Shown here: one piece after another, positions 33,964 to 41,561 of the stretch
Layout: each line of letters begins with the position of its first letter
Numbering within the stretch: position 1 is the stretch's first letter
Assembly (NCBI RefSeq): GCF_010501095.1
Contig: NZ_QVMP01000025.1
Span: 1 to 46,894 of the forward strand
Reading direction: 5' to 3'
Length of the DNA stretch: 46,894 nucleotides
Origin: Dysgonomonas sp. 520
GTDB taxonomy: Bacteria; Bacteroidota; Bacteroidia; Bacteroidales; Dysgonomonadaceae
Position numbers and translations under genes: made by a program
The notes under the pieces: model-generated
What the model saw: only the letters and a program-made list of their open reading frames with translations
What the model was told of the DNA's origin: nothing
The model's database searches: none

Positions 33964-35745
33964 ATGGGAAGAGAAATTAAATTTAGTCTACTCTATCGTG
34001 ACATGTGGCAATCTTCGGGTAAATACCAACCACGTGTTGATCAATTGGTGCAAGTGGCACCTGTCATTATCGACATGGGCTGTTTTGCCCGTGTGGAAAC
34101 TAACGGAGGAGCCTTTGAGCAAGTAAACCTCCTTTACGGAGAAAATCCAAACAAATCGGTACGTGCATGGACAGACCCATTCAATAAGGTGGGAATCCAA
34201 ACACACATGCTTGAGCGTGGATTGAACGCACTGCGTATGTATCCCGTTCCGAAAGATGTGCGTCGCCTGATGTTTAAGGTAAAGAAAGCACAGGGAACAG
34301 ACATATCTCGTTCATTCGACGGGTTGAATGACCCTCGGAATCTCGAATTATCTGTAAAATATGCAAAAGAAGCTGGAATGATATCCCAGACCGCTCTTTG
34401 TATTACAAACTCGCCTATTCATACGGTTGATTACTATGTGAATTTTGCAGATAAATTGGTAGACTTCGGAGCCGATGAGTTTTGTTTGAAAGACATGGCC
34501 GGTATTGGACGCCCTGCATTTTTGGGTAAACTTGTGAAAGCATTGAAAGACAGGCATCCAAACATTCCAATTGAATATCACGGACATACAGGACCCGGAT
34601 TTTCTGTTGCATCGATGTTGGAGGTTGCCCGTGCGGGAGCCGACTATCTTGATACTGCCATCGAACCGCTTGCATGGGGTATGGTACATCCTGACATTAT
34701 TACAATTCAAGCCATGTTGAAAGACGCAGGTTTTTCTGTTCCGGATATCAACATGAGCGCATATATGGAAGCTCGTGCCATGACACAATCTTTCATTGAC
34801 GACTTTTTGGGATATTTCATAGACCCGTCTAACAAAATAATGAACTCTCTGCTTGTAGGCTGTGGCCTACCGGGAGGTATGATGGGATCGATGATGGCCG
34901 ACCTTAGAAATATGCATCCTGCCATCAATATGGCTCTGCGCAACAACGACAAACCGGAGGTTTCGCTCAATGATTTGGTTGTACAGTTGTTCCAGGAAGT
35001 AGAATACATCTGGCCAAAACTTGGTTACCCACCATTGGTTACACCTTTCAGCCAATATGTGAAGAATATCGCATTGATGAATATATTCTCTATGGCACAA
35101 GGTCAGGCTCGTTTCTCGAACATTGACAAAGACAGTTGGAACATGATTCTGGGCAAGACAGGAACCTTACCCGGAAAACTGGACGACGAGATCATCGAAC
35201 TTGCTAAATCGAAAGGACTTGAATTCTATACAGGTAATCCGCAGGATGAATATCCTGATGCACTTGACGAATATCGCAAGGAGATGGACGAAAACGGATG
35301 GGATTATGGTCAGGATGATGAAGAATTGTTTGAGTTGGCTATGCACGACCGTCAATATCGTGACTACAAGTCGGGCTTGGCGAAAGAACGTTTCAATGCC
35401 GATCTGGAGAAAGAAAAAGCTAAAGCAGGCGCACCTATCATCGTGACGCGTGAGGTTGTTGAAGTTCCCCGTTTTGATGCGGAAGCTATACAAGCCAAAT
35501 ACCCGGATGCAAAGCCATTGCAAGCCACTGCAACAGGACAACTTATATGGCAAGTATCGGTTGACGATGTTTCCACTGCTCCTGTAATTGGAACTCAGGT
35601 GAAAGAAGGTGACGTGGTTTGCTTTGTTCAGACATATTACGGTATAGAAGAAGTAAAAGCACTTGCTTCGGGTAAAATTATACAAATAGAGATTGAACAA
35701 GGCGAAAATGTTCAGAAAAACCAAGTGCTTGCCTATATCAACTAA
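33964..35745 (+). CDS. Carboxyltransferase (pyruvate carboxylase B / oxaloacetate decarboxylase alpha type) with lysine-less carrier domain
   Basis: The first 300 or so residues are the carboxyltransferase barrel shared by oxaloacetate decarboxylase alpha and pyruvate carboxylase, with metal and catalytic residues Asp13 (YRDMWQS), Lys176 (CLKDMAG), His206 and His208 (EYHGHTGPG). The PYC_OADA region follows (PGGMMGSMMADL, YPPLVTPFSQYVKN, GKTGTLPGKLDDEI). The last 70 residues have the fold pattern of a biotinyl/lipoyl domain, but the expected AMKM is TYYG (557-560), so the position of the biotin-accepting lysine is Tyr559. It may act with a carrier in trans or have another role. The gene has flanking terminators and stands alone; no biotin carboxylase or decarboxylase beta subunit is nearby. 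Confidence 0.85.
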   Translation: MGREIKFSLLYRDMWQSSGKYQPRVDQLVQVAPVIIDMGCFARVETNGGAFEQVNLLYGENPNKSVRAWTDPFNKVGIQTHMLERGLNALRMYPVPKDVRRLMFKVKKAQGTDISRSFDGLNDPRNLELSVKYAKEAGMISQTALCITNSPIHTVDYYVNFADKLVDFGADEFCLKDMAGIGRPAFLGKLVKALKDRHPNIPIEYHGHTGPGFSVASMLEVARAGADYLDTAIEPLAWGMVHPDIITIQAMLKDAGFSVPDINMSAYMEARAMTQSFIDDFLGYFIDPSNKIMNSLLVGCGLPGGMMGSMMADLRNMHPAINMALRNNDKPEVSLNDLVVQLFQEVEYIWPKLGYPPLVTPFSQYVKNIALMNIFSMAQGQARFSNIDKDSWNMILGKTGTLPGKLDDEIIELAKSKGLEFYTGNPQDEYPDALDEYRKEMDENGWDYGQDDEELFELAMHDRQYRDYKSGLAKERFNADLEKEKAKAGAPIIVTREVVEVPRFDAEAIQAKYPDAKPLQATATGQLIWQVSVDDVSTAPVIGTQVKEGDVVCFVQTYYGIEEVKALASGKIIQIEIEQGENVQKNQVLAYIN

Positions 35746-35773
35746 GGCATCTAAAATATTGCACTATAACATA

Positions 35774-35812
35774 AAAAATAGCTGGCTGTGACAATAGTCG
35801 GCTATTTTTATA
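35774..35812 (+). terminator. Intrinsic terminator after the carboxyltransferase
   Basis: AAAAATAGC pairs with GCTATTTTT, extended inward by TGGCT/AGTCG with wobbles, and is followed by a short T/A run. Confidence 0.75.
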
Positions 35813-35912
35813 AAAAAACAAAGACACTTGCGATGCAGGAGCATATAATATACGCCCGAATGTAGCAATCATCGAGCGAAAGATTCTGCCCCCTACAATT
35901 TTTATATTATAA

Positions 35913-36353
35913 ATGAAATTATTATACATAATACTGGGAAGTATTTCCCTCGCGCTGGGTCTGCTGGGAATCATTACACCCGGTCTTCCCACAACACCGT
36001 TCATCTTGCTCACAGGATACTTGTATGCAAGGAGTTCGGACAAATTGTATAATAAACTCAAAAATAACAAGATAACAGGTCGGTATCTGAACAAAGTAAG
36101 CAAAGGTTTGAGTTTTAAGGAAGCATCCATTTCGGTATTGTTAATGTGGTGTATGATATTGTTCACCGCATTTGTTATTTTTCCATACGGAAAAATGCGG
36201 TTCGTCATGTTGGGGTTGGGCATAATCGGCACTGTGTCTCAATATGTTGTTCTTTGCAAAAGAAGATGGGGCAGAAAGATGAAGTATACCTATATGCCCG
36301 AATCGAAAGATAAGCTGAAAACCATAAAACAATATGATGAACAAGATTGTTAA
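35913..36353 (+). CDS. DUF454 (YbaN) family inner-membrane protein
   Basis: A 146-residue protein with three or four hydrophobic segments: MKLLYIILGSISLALGLLGI leading to the family motif PGLPTTPFILLTGYLYARSS, then ASISVLLMWCMILFTAFVIF and a following VMLGLGIIGTVSQYVVL. The motif and size match DUF454, whose function is unknown. It appears to be transcribed on its own. Confidence 0.9.
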   Translation: MKLLYIILGSISLALGLLGIITPGLPTTPFILLTGYLYARSSDKLYNKLKNNKITGRYLNKVSKGLSFKEASISVLLMWCMILFTAFVIFPYGKMRFVMLGLGIIGTVSQYVVLCKRRWGRKMKYTYMPESKDKLKTIKQYDEQDC

Positions 36354-36437
36354 CAATAAATATGAACTTATATGCCAATAAACATCAACCTTATACTTTG
36401 GCATCTTGTCAGTTTTTTATTTCTTTGTAACAAATCT

Positions 36438-36450
36438 AGGTCGCAGACCT
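36438..36450. repeat. Short palindrome AGGTC-gca-GACCT
   Basis: An interrupted palindrome in the DUF454-DUF3467 gap, followed by TTCTTT. It resembles the AGGCCGAAGACCT element near 41408. Confidence 0.5.
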
Positions 36451-36500
36451 TCTTTAATACTTCAAATACTTAAACAAATAACATACAATAAAAAAAGATT

Positions 36501-36809
36501 ATGAGCAACAACAAAGATCAACAAAACCAAATACAAATAGAACTTACGGACGAAATAGCTCAAGGTACATATTCCAATTTGGCTATCATCTCTCATTCTT
36601 CATCAGAATTTATTGTAGATTTTGTAAGGATTGTGCCGGGTGTGCCCAAAGCGAAAGTAAAATCAAGGATTATTCTTACTCCCGAACATGCAAAAAGGCT
36701 GCTTTTTGCCTTGAACGACAATGTTGTGAAATTTGAACAACAGAACGGAGCTATCAATATAGAAAACAATCCTGCCCCGTTTTTTCCACCGGTGGGCGGA
36801 GAGGCTTGA
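36501..36809 (+). CDS. DUF3467 family protein
   Basis: A 102-residue soluble protein, recognisable by QIELTDEIAQGTYSNLAIISHSSSEF split over a polar start, then DFVRIVPG and ILTPEHAKRLLFALNDNV. It ends in a proline-rich tail (NPAPFFPPVGGEA). Members are widespread in Bacteroidetes with no known function; in many genomes they lie near RNA polymerase genes, which is not the case here. A small hairpin (36813-36833) follows the stop. Confidence 0.9.
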   Translation: MSNNKDQQNQIQIELTDEIAQGTYSNLAIISHSSSEFIVDFVRIVPGVPKAKVKSRIILTPEHAKRLLFALNDNVVKFEQQNGAINIENNPAPFFPPVGGEA

Positions 36810-36812
36810 TTG

Positions 36813-36833
36813 TAGGTATACAAGATATACCTA
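36813..36833 (+). terminator. Weak hairpin between DUF3467 and ald
   Basis: TAGGTATA pairs with TATACCTA across a 5-base loop. There is no T run, so it may be a regulatory or processing hairpin rather than a terminator. Confidence 0.35.
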
Positions 36834-36871
36834 TAATCGGAACAGAGTATTAACCTAATACCTTTAATACT

Positions 36872-37975
36872 ATGAAAATAGGTGTACCAAAAGAAATCAA
36901 ACCTAACGAAAACCGTGTTGCGGTTACACCTGCGGGTGTTTTGGAATTTACGAAAGCCGGACACGAAGTGTTTGTTCAGACAGAAGCCGGATTTGGCAGC
37001 GGATTTGAAGACTCGGATTATATCCGCTCGGGTGCAAAAATACTTAACACCATAAGTGATGTCTATGGTATTGCAGACATGATAGTTAAGGTGAAAGAGC
37101 CAATCGAACCGGAATACAAGTTAATAAAGAAAGATCAGATTGTTTTCACCTATTTTCACTTTGCGTCGAGCCTCAATCTGACCGAAGCGATGATAAAGAG
37201 CAAATCGGTATGTATTGCCTATGAAACCGTAACGCTTCCTGACGGTAGCTTACCTCTGCTAACCCCAATGAGCGAAGTTGCCGGAAGAATGTCGATACAA
37301 GAAGGCGCCCGTTTTCTGGAAAAACCTCAATTGGGAAAAGGTATCCTGTTGGGTGGGGTGCCCGGTGTAAGGGCTGCGAAAGTTATTATCATAGGTGGCG
37401 GAATAGTTGGTTATCAGGCTGCGAAAATGGCAGCCGGACTAGGAGCATCGGTCACTATTCTGGACAAAAGCCTACCCAGGTTGCGCTATTTGGCTGACAT
37501 AATGCCGGCTAACGTATCCACTCTCTACTCAAATGAATATACAATACGGCAATTGATCAAGGATGCCGACCTCATCATCGGAGCAGTTCTCATTCCCGGA
37601 GCAAAAGCGCCAAAGGTTATCACAAAAGACATGCTGAAAGATATGGAACCGGGAACCGTTTTGGTGGATGTCTCTATCGATCAGGGAGGATGTTTCGAAA
37701 CATCCAAGCCAACCACGCACACCGAACCTGTTTATGTGATTGACGAAGTAGTGCATTACTCGGTTGCCAATATGCCCGGAGCCGTGCCTAAAACTTCTAC
37801 AATGGCACTCACAAATGCCACCCTTCCCTATGCTCTCAGTATAGCAAATCTGGGATGGAAGGAAGCATGCCACAGATTTCAGGATCTAAAAGAAGGATTG
37901 AATATTGTTGACGGCAAAGTTGTTTGTCAAGCTGTAGCCGATGCCTTCGGATTAGACTATACAGAATATAGATAA
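36872..37975 (+). CDS. ald: Alanine dehydrogenase
   Basis: Reversibly converts L-alanine to pyruvate and ammonia with NAD+. The 367-residue protein starts MKIGVPKEIKPNENRVAVTP and has the known active-site residues at the standard numbers: Arg15, Lys75 and His96 (FTYFHFASS). The NAD-binding motif is IIIGGGIVGYQAAKMAAGLG, and VDVSIDQGGCFETS contains the catalytic Asp. It is 62 bases downstream of the DUF3467 gene; whether they share a transcript is unclear. Confidence 0.97.
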   Translation: MKIGVPKEIKPNENRVAVTPAGVLEFTKAGHEVFVQTEAGFGSGFEDSDYIRSGAKILNTISDVYGIADMIVKVKEPIEPEYKLIKKDQIVFTYFHFASSLNLTEAMIKSKSVCIAYETVTLPDGSLPLLTPMSEVAGRMSIQEGARFLEKPQLGKGILLGGVPGVRAAKVIIIGGGIVGYQAAKMAAGLGASVTILDKSLPRLRYLADIMPANVSTLYSNEYTIRQLIKDADLIIGAVLIPGAKAPKVITKDMLKDMEPGTVLVDVSIDQGGCFETSKPTTHTEPVYVIDEVVHYSVANMPGAVPKTSTMALTNATLPYALSIANLGWKEACHRFQDLKEGLNIVDGKVVCQAVADAFGLDYTEYR

Positions 37976-38004
37976 TGAACTTTTTTTTAGCATAATTGTT
38001 ATCT

Positions 38005-38198
38005 TTTTAGAGCCTGTTTAAAAATTTTATAGAAACCGTCTAGGCTTTTTCGTTTTATTCAATTTTGTCATCCTGAGAGTATCGAAGGATCTGTTTTTTA
38101 GATGTTTCACTACGTTCAACATGACAAAAACTCAAAAATTAAGTATAATTTAAAAAGTCTAGATGACTTCATATTAAAAAATTGAACAGGCTTTAAAA
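38005..38198. mobile_element. MITE-like element upstream of the cyd operon
   Basis: Outer terminal inverted repeats of about 40 bases start TTTTAGAGCCTGTTTAA on the left (38005-38047) and TTTTAAAGCCTGTTCAA on the right read in reverse (38156-38198); similarity continues to CTAGGCT/CTAGACT. The centre holds copy 3 of the GTCAT...ATGAC palindrome. It encodes no protein. No target-site duplication could be seen by eye. It ends only 23 bases before the DUF4492 start codon. Confidence 0.7.
38067..38124. repeat. GTCAT...ATGAC palindromic intergenic repeat, copy 3
   Basis: Runs from GTCATCCTGA to TTCAACATGAC, with GAAGGATCTG on the left and TTTCACTACG on the right as in the other copies. It is nested inside the MITE-like element. 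Confidence 0.8.
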
Positions 38199-38221
38199 CA
38201 AGAAGCTAATCTTTCATCTAT

Positions 38222-38446
38222 ATGAGTGAGAAAATAAGAAAATTCAATTGGTTTTCAATGTTTTGGGATGGTTTTAGAAATATGACCACCCTGGGTAAAA
38301 CCTTGTGGATATTGGTCATTATAAAACTCTGTATCATGTTTTTTATCCTGAAACCTTTTTTCTTTCCTAATTTCTTGAATAGTAGATTTGATGATAAAGA
38401 AAGCAAAGCCGATTATGTAAGGCAGGAATTAATAAACAGAAAATAA
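38222..38446 (+). CDS. DUF4492 small membrane protein upstream of cydA
   Basis: A 74-residue protein with an amphipathic start (KIRKFNWFSMFWDGFRNM), one membrane helix (LWILVIIKLCIMFFILKPFFF) and a charged soluble tail (DDKESKADYVRQELINRK). The family DUF4492 is typically found directly before cydA in Bacteroidetes and some Campylobacterota. By position and topology it may be a small accessory subunit of cytochrome bd, analogous to CydX or CydS; this is inference. The gap to cydA is 85 bases. Confidence 0.85.
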   Translation: MSEKIRKFNWFSMFWDGFRNMTTLGKTLWILVIIKLCIMFFILKPFFFPNFLNSRFDDKESKADYVRQELINRK

Positions 38447-38531
38447 TTCACCGGTCTCACTTTTTTGGCGCATCTTGTTTGTTTTTCTTAAGGGTTAAAA
38501 ATTACTATTTTATAACTTTATTTCTTTTAAT

Positions 38532-40085
38532 ATGGAATTATTAAACGCTTCGTTAATTGACTGGTCGAGGGCACAATTTGCTTTGACGGCAATGTTCCAT
38601 TGGGTATTCGTACCCCTGACACTAGGATTGGGAGTAATCATGTCGATCATGGAAACCGCCTATGTAAGAACAGGAAAGGAACAATGGAAAAAAACAGCAA
38701 AATTCTGGCAGACAATCTTCGGTATAAACTTTGCCATCGGGGTTGCGACGGGAATTATCCTCGAATTTCAATTCGGAACCAACTGGTCTAATTACAGCTT
38801 TCTTGTAGGAGACATCTTTGGTGCGCCATTGGCAATTGAGGGAATTTTGGCCTTTTTCATGGAAGCCACCTTCATCTCGATTATGTTCTTTGGATGGGAT
38901 CGTGTAAGCAAAAAAGCACACTTGGCAGCAACATGGCTGACTATAACCGGAGCCACCTTATCGGCACTATGGATATTGGTTGCCAACGGCTGGATGCAGT
39001 TCCCCACCGGTATGGAATTCAACCCAGATACTATGCGAAACGAAATGACCGACTTTTGGGCCGTGGCCTTGTCTCCCGTGGCTATCAGTAAATTCTTCCA
39101 TACGGTTTTCTCTACATGGATTCTGGGATCGGTATTTGTGGTGGGTGTTGCCGGATGGTATATGCTGAAAAAAAGAAATATCGAATTTGCAAAGCAGAGC
39201 ATGCAGGTGGCGGCTATATTCGGACTCGCAGCATCTTTGCTAACTGCTTATACGGGCGATAGTTCGGCTTACGAGGTGGCGCAAAAGCAACCTATGAAAC
39301 TGGCAGCGATGGAAGGTCTTTATAAAGGACAGGAAGGTGCCGGACTGATAGCTGTGGCTTTGCCAAACCCTGCAAAAAAATCGTGGAACGATGACGAAAA
39401 AGAGTATATCTTCAAGCTGGAAATCCCCAAAGCATTGTCATTGCTTGGTTATCGGGATTTTGATGCCTTTGTGCCGGGCATTCAGGATATTATAGAAGGC
39501 GGATATAAATTGCAGGATGGGACAATGGCTCTGTCGTTTGCAGAAAAACAGAAAAAAGGTGAAATTGCCAGGCTTGCCCTTGCCGATTACCAAACAGCTA
39601 AAAAAGCAAAGGACGAAATAGCTGCCGAAAAACATAAGGCTACTTTAATGGAAAATTATCCATATTTCGGATATGGTTACTTGGATACGCCCGATCAGCT
39701 TGTGCCTAATATTCCCGTAGTATATTGGTCTTTTCATATTATGGTCTATCTGGGCGGATTTTTCATTGTGCTTTTCCTTGCCGTTATATTCTTTCAAAGA
39801 AAAGACAAACTGAAAGATATGAAATGGTTGCTATGGGTGTGTATCATCTCAATCCCTCTGGTTTATATATGCAGCCAAGCGGGATGGTTGGTTGCAGAAT
39901 TTGGGCGTCAGCCTTGGGCAATTCAGGATATACTGCCGCTTCAGGCTGCTATATCGGCACTCTCGGCTAGTTCGGTGAAGATTACATTCTTCCTGTTCCT
40001 GGCTTTATTCACTGCTTTGTCGATAGCAGAAGTTCGTATTATGTTGAACCAAATTAAAAAAGGGCCCGAAGAAGAGTCTAAGTAG
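38532..40085 (+). CDS. cydA: Cytochrome bd ubiquinol/menaquinol oxidase subunit I
   Basis: Quinol oxidase subunit carrying hemes b558, b595 and d, giving high-affinity oxygen reduction. The 517-residue protein has about nine membrane segments. Heme ligands by motif: His23 (MFHWVFVPLTLG), His190 (SKFFHTVFSTWILGS) and the Met of WSFHIMVYLGG. Proton-channel glutamates Glu103 and Glu111 lie in LAIEGILAFFMEATF. The quinol-binding Q-loop (QKQPMKLAAMEGLYKGQEGAGL) and the GRQPW motif near residue 455 are intact. cydB follows closely. Confidence 0.97.
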   Translation: MELLNASLIDWSRAQFALTAMFHWVFVPLTLGLGVIMSIMETAYVRTGKEQWKKTAKFWQTIFGINFAIGVATGIILEFQFGTNWSNYSFLVGDIFGAPLAIEGILAFFMEATFISIMFFGWDRVSKKAHLAATWLTITGATLSALWILVANGWMQFPTGMEFNPDTMRNEMTDFWAVALSPVAISKFFHTVFSTWILGSVFVVGVAGWYMLKKRNIEFAKQSMQVAAIFGLAASLLTAYTGDSSAYEVAQKQPMKLAAMEGLYKGQEGAGLIAVALPNPAKKSWNDDEKEYIFKLEIPKALSLLGYRDFDAFVPGIQDIIEGGYKLQDGTMALSFAEKQKKGEIARLALADYQTAKKAKDEIAAEKHKATLMENYPYFGYGYLDTPDQLVPNIPVVYWSFHIMVYLGGFFIVLFLAVIFFQRKDKLKDMKWLLWVCIISIPLVYICSQAGWLVAEFGRQPWAIQDILPLQAAISALSASSVKITFFLFLALFTALSIAEVRIMLNQIKKGPEEESK

Positions 40086-40124
40086 GCTCTGTGTCTGGTG
40101 TTTAATTTAAAAAAAATAAACGAT

Positions 40125-41282
40125 ATGGATTATTCATTTTTGCAACACTATTGGTGGTTCATCATAAGTCTTCTGGGCGGATTATTAGTATTCTTGCTAT
40201 TCGTGCAGGGAGGACAGTCAATGATATTTTCCCTTGCAAAGACCGAACAGCACCGCTTCCTTTTGGTGAATGCGATGGGACGTAAATGGGAATATACATT
40301 TACAACGTTAGTCACATTTGGAGGGGCGTTTTTCGCTTCGTTTCCGCTATTCTACTCAACAAGTTTTGGCGGAGCATATTGGGTGTGGATGGCAATATTA
40401 TTTTGCTTTATCATACAGGCAGTTTCCTTCGAATTTCAATCGAAACCCGGCAATACACTTGGCAAGAAGACCTATCGCTGGTTCTTGTTCATCAATGGTG
40501 TTTTCGGAACATTCCTATTGGGAGTAGCCGTAGCCACATTTTTCACAGGTTCGGATTTTGGCGTGAATAAAGAGAACCTTGCCAACCCGTTGGGTGAGTA
40601 TGGCGTAGTTATCAGTCAATGGCAGAACCCGTGGCACGGACTTGAGGCTTTGTTGAATGTCAGGAACCTTTGCTTAGGGTTAGCCGTATTGTTCTTGTCT
40701 CGAACATTGGCATGCCTTTTCTTTGTCAATCGCATGGCGGACAAAGAGTTGGTAGATCGTTCACGTAAATTCTTACTGTACAATGCCGTTCCGTTTGTAG
40801 TGTTTTTCCTCACATTCATGATTTGGACGCTTGTGGCAAAAGGTTTTGCAGTTGATCCCGAAACTAAGGTTGTTTCGTTGGAACAATATAAATATTTCTA
40901 CAATTTGATAGAAATGCCTGCTGTTTTGGCAGTATTCCTCATCGGAGTCGTTCTTGTATTATATGGAGTTGGGCGCACATTGTTTTCCTCAACGTTCAAT
41001 TCGGGAATATGGTATAGCGGAATAGGTACAGTGCTGACCGTAACATGCTTGTTCCTGATTGCGGGTTGGAATAATACGGCTTACTACCCGTCAACTTTTG
41101 GCGATATGCAGAGCTCCTTGACCATAGAAAATTCATGCTCCAGCGAATTTACCCTGACAGTGATGTCTTATGTTTCCATTCTTGTGCCATTTGTGTTAGC
41201 GTATATAGTATATGCTTGGAAATCACTGGAAAAGAAAAAGTTTGACTCGAAAGATTTCAAGAAAGACGGGCACATTTATTGA
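40125..41282 (+). CDS. cydB: Cytochrome bd oxidase subunit II
   Basis: Second core subunit of cytochrome bd, 385 residues with eight or nine membrane segments. I chose the ATG at 40125 (MDYSFLQHYWWFIISLLGGL); an in-frame GTG 27 bases earlier would add nine polar residues. Recognisable parts are FVQGGQSMIFSLA, GRKWEYTFTTLVTFGGAFFASFP split over two segments, and FEFQSKPGN. The terminator right after it ends the DUF4492-cydA-cydB unit. No cydCD assembly transporter is in the window. Confidence 0.96.
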   Translation: MDYSFLQHYWWFIISLLGGLLVFLLFVQGGQSMIFSLAKTEQHRFLLVNAMGRKWEYTFTTLVTFGGAFFASFPLFYSTSFGGAYWVWMAILFCFIIQAVSFEFQSKPGNTLGKKTYRWFLFINGVFGTFLLGVAVATFFTGSDFGVNKENLANPLGEYGVVISQWQNPWHGLEALLNVRNLCLGLAVLFLSRTLACLFFVNRMADKELVDRSRKFLLYNAVPFVVFFLTFMIWTLVAKGFAVDPETKVVSLEQYKYFYNLIEMPAVLAVFLIGVVLVLYGVGRTLFSSTFNSGIWYSGIGTVLTVTCLFLIAGWNNTAYYPSTFGDMQSSLTIENSCSSEFTLTVMSYVSILVPFVLAYIVYAWKSLEKKKFDSKDFKKDGHIY

Positions 41283-41305
41283 TAGAGTTATCTAATAATT
41301 ACTAA

Positions 41306-41350
41306 AAAATAATAAACGAGTATCGGGCTTCGATACTCGTTTATTATTTT
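41306..41350 (+). terminator. Intrinsic terminator after cydB
   Basis: A perfect stem of about 20 bases (core AACGAGTATCG / CGATACTCGTT, extended by AATAAT/ATTATT) with a 5-base loop and a T run. Confidence 0.92.
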
Positions 41351-41351
41351 T

Positions 41352-41438
41352 ATATTTGACAGATAAATGTATCCGGGCGTAAGATTTAGCACTCCTACTT
41401 TTCGGGCAGGCCGAAGACCTGCTTCTACAGTCAAATAT
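41352..41438. repeat. Nested inverted repeat upstream of clpC
   Basis: ATATTTGAC (41352-41360) is inverted at 41430-41438 (GTCAAATAT), enclosing GCAGG (41406) and CCTGC (41418). The inner part, AGGCCGAAGACCTGCTTCT, resembles the palindrome at 36438. It may be a small repeat element or a structured leader. Confidence 0.5.
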
Positions 41439-41484
41439 CAGGCATAGAAAAATAATATTGACAGGGCAGTAAACTTTATGGCAT

Positions 41485-41492
41485 TATTTTTG
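41485..41492 (+). promoter_or_regulatory. Candidate -7 box of the clpC promoter
   Basis: TATTTTTG fits TAnnTTTG; a TTG lies 24 bases upstream. A second TATTTTTG at 41526-41533 is closer to the start codon but has no -33 partner. No CIRCE-type heat-shock operator was seen. Confidence 0.35.
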
Positions 41493-41561
41493 TCTTATAT
41501 ATAACAACAGAATTATATTAATTAATATTTTTGTAATAAGAACATCAAATTATCTAGGTAT

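Noticed and set aside
35167-35724. 185-codon open frame on the minus strand within the carboxyltransferase gene
   Set aside because: It is antisense to a clearly conserved gene, has no recognisable motif and is rich in Phe, Cys and Tyr as expected from an opposite-strand frame.
38005-38198. Insertion sequence
   Set aside because: Terminal inverted repeats are present but there is no transposase frame; called MITE-like instead.
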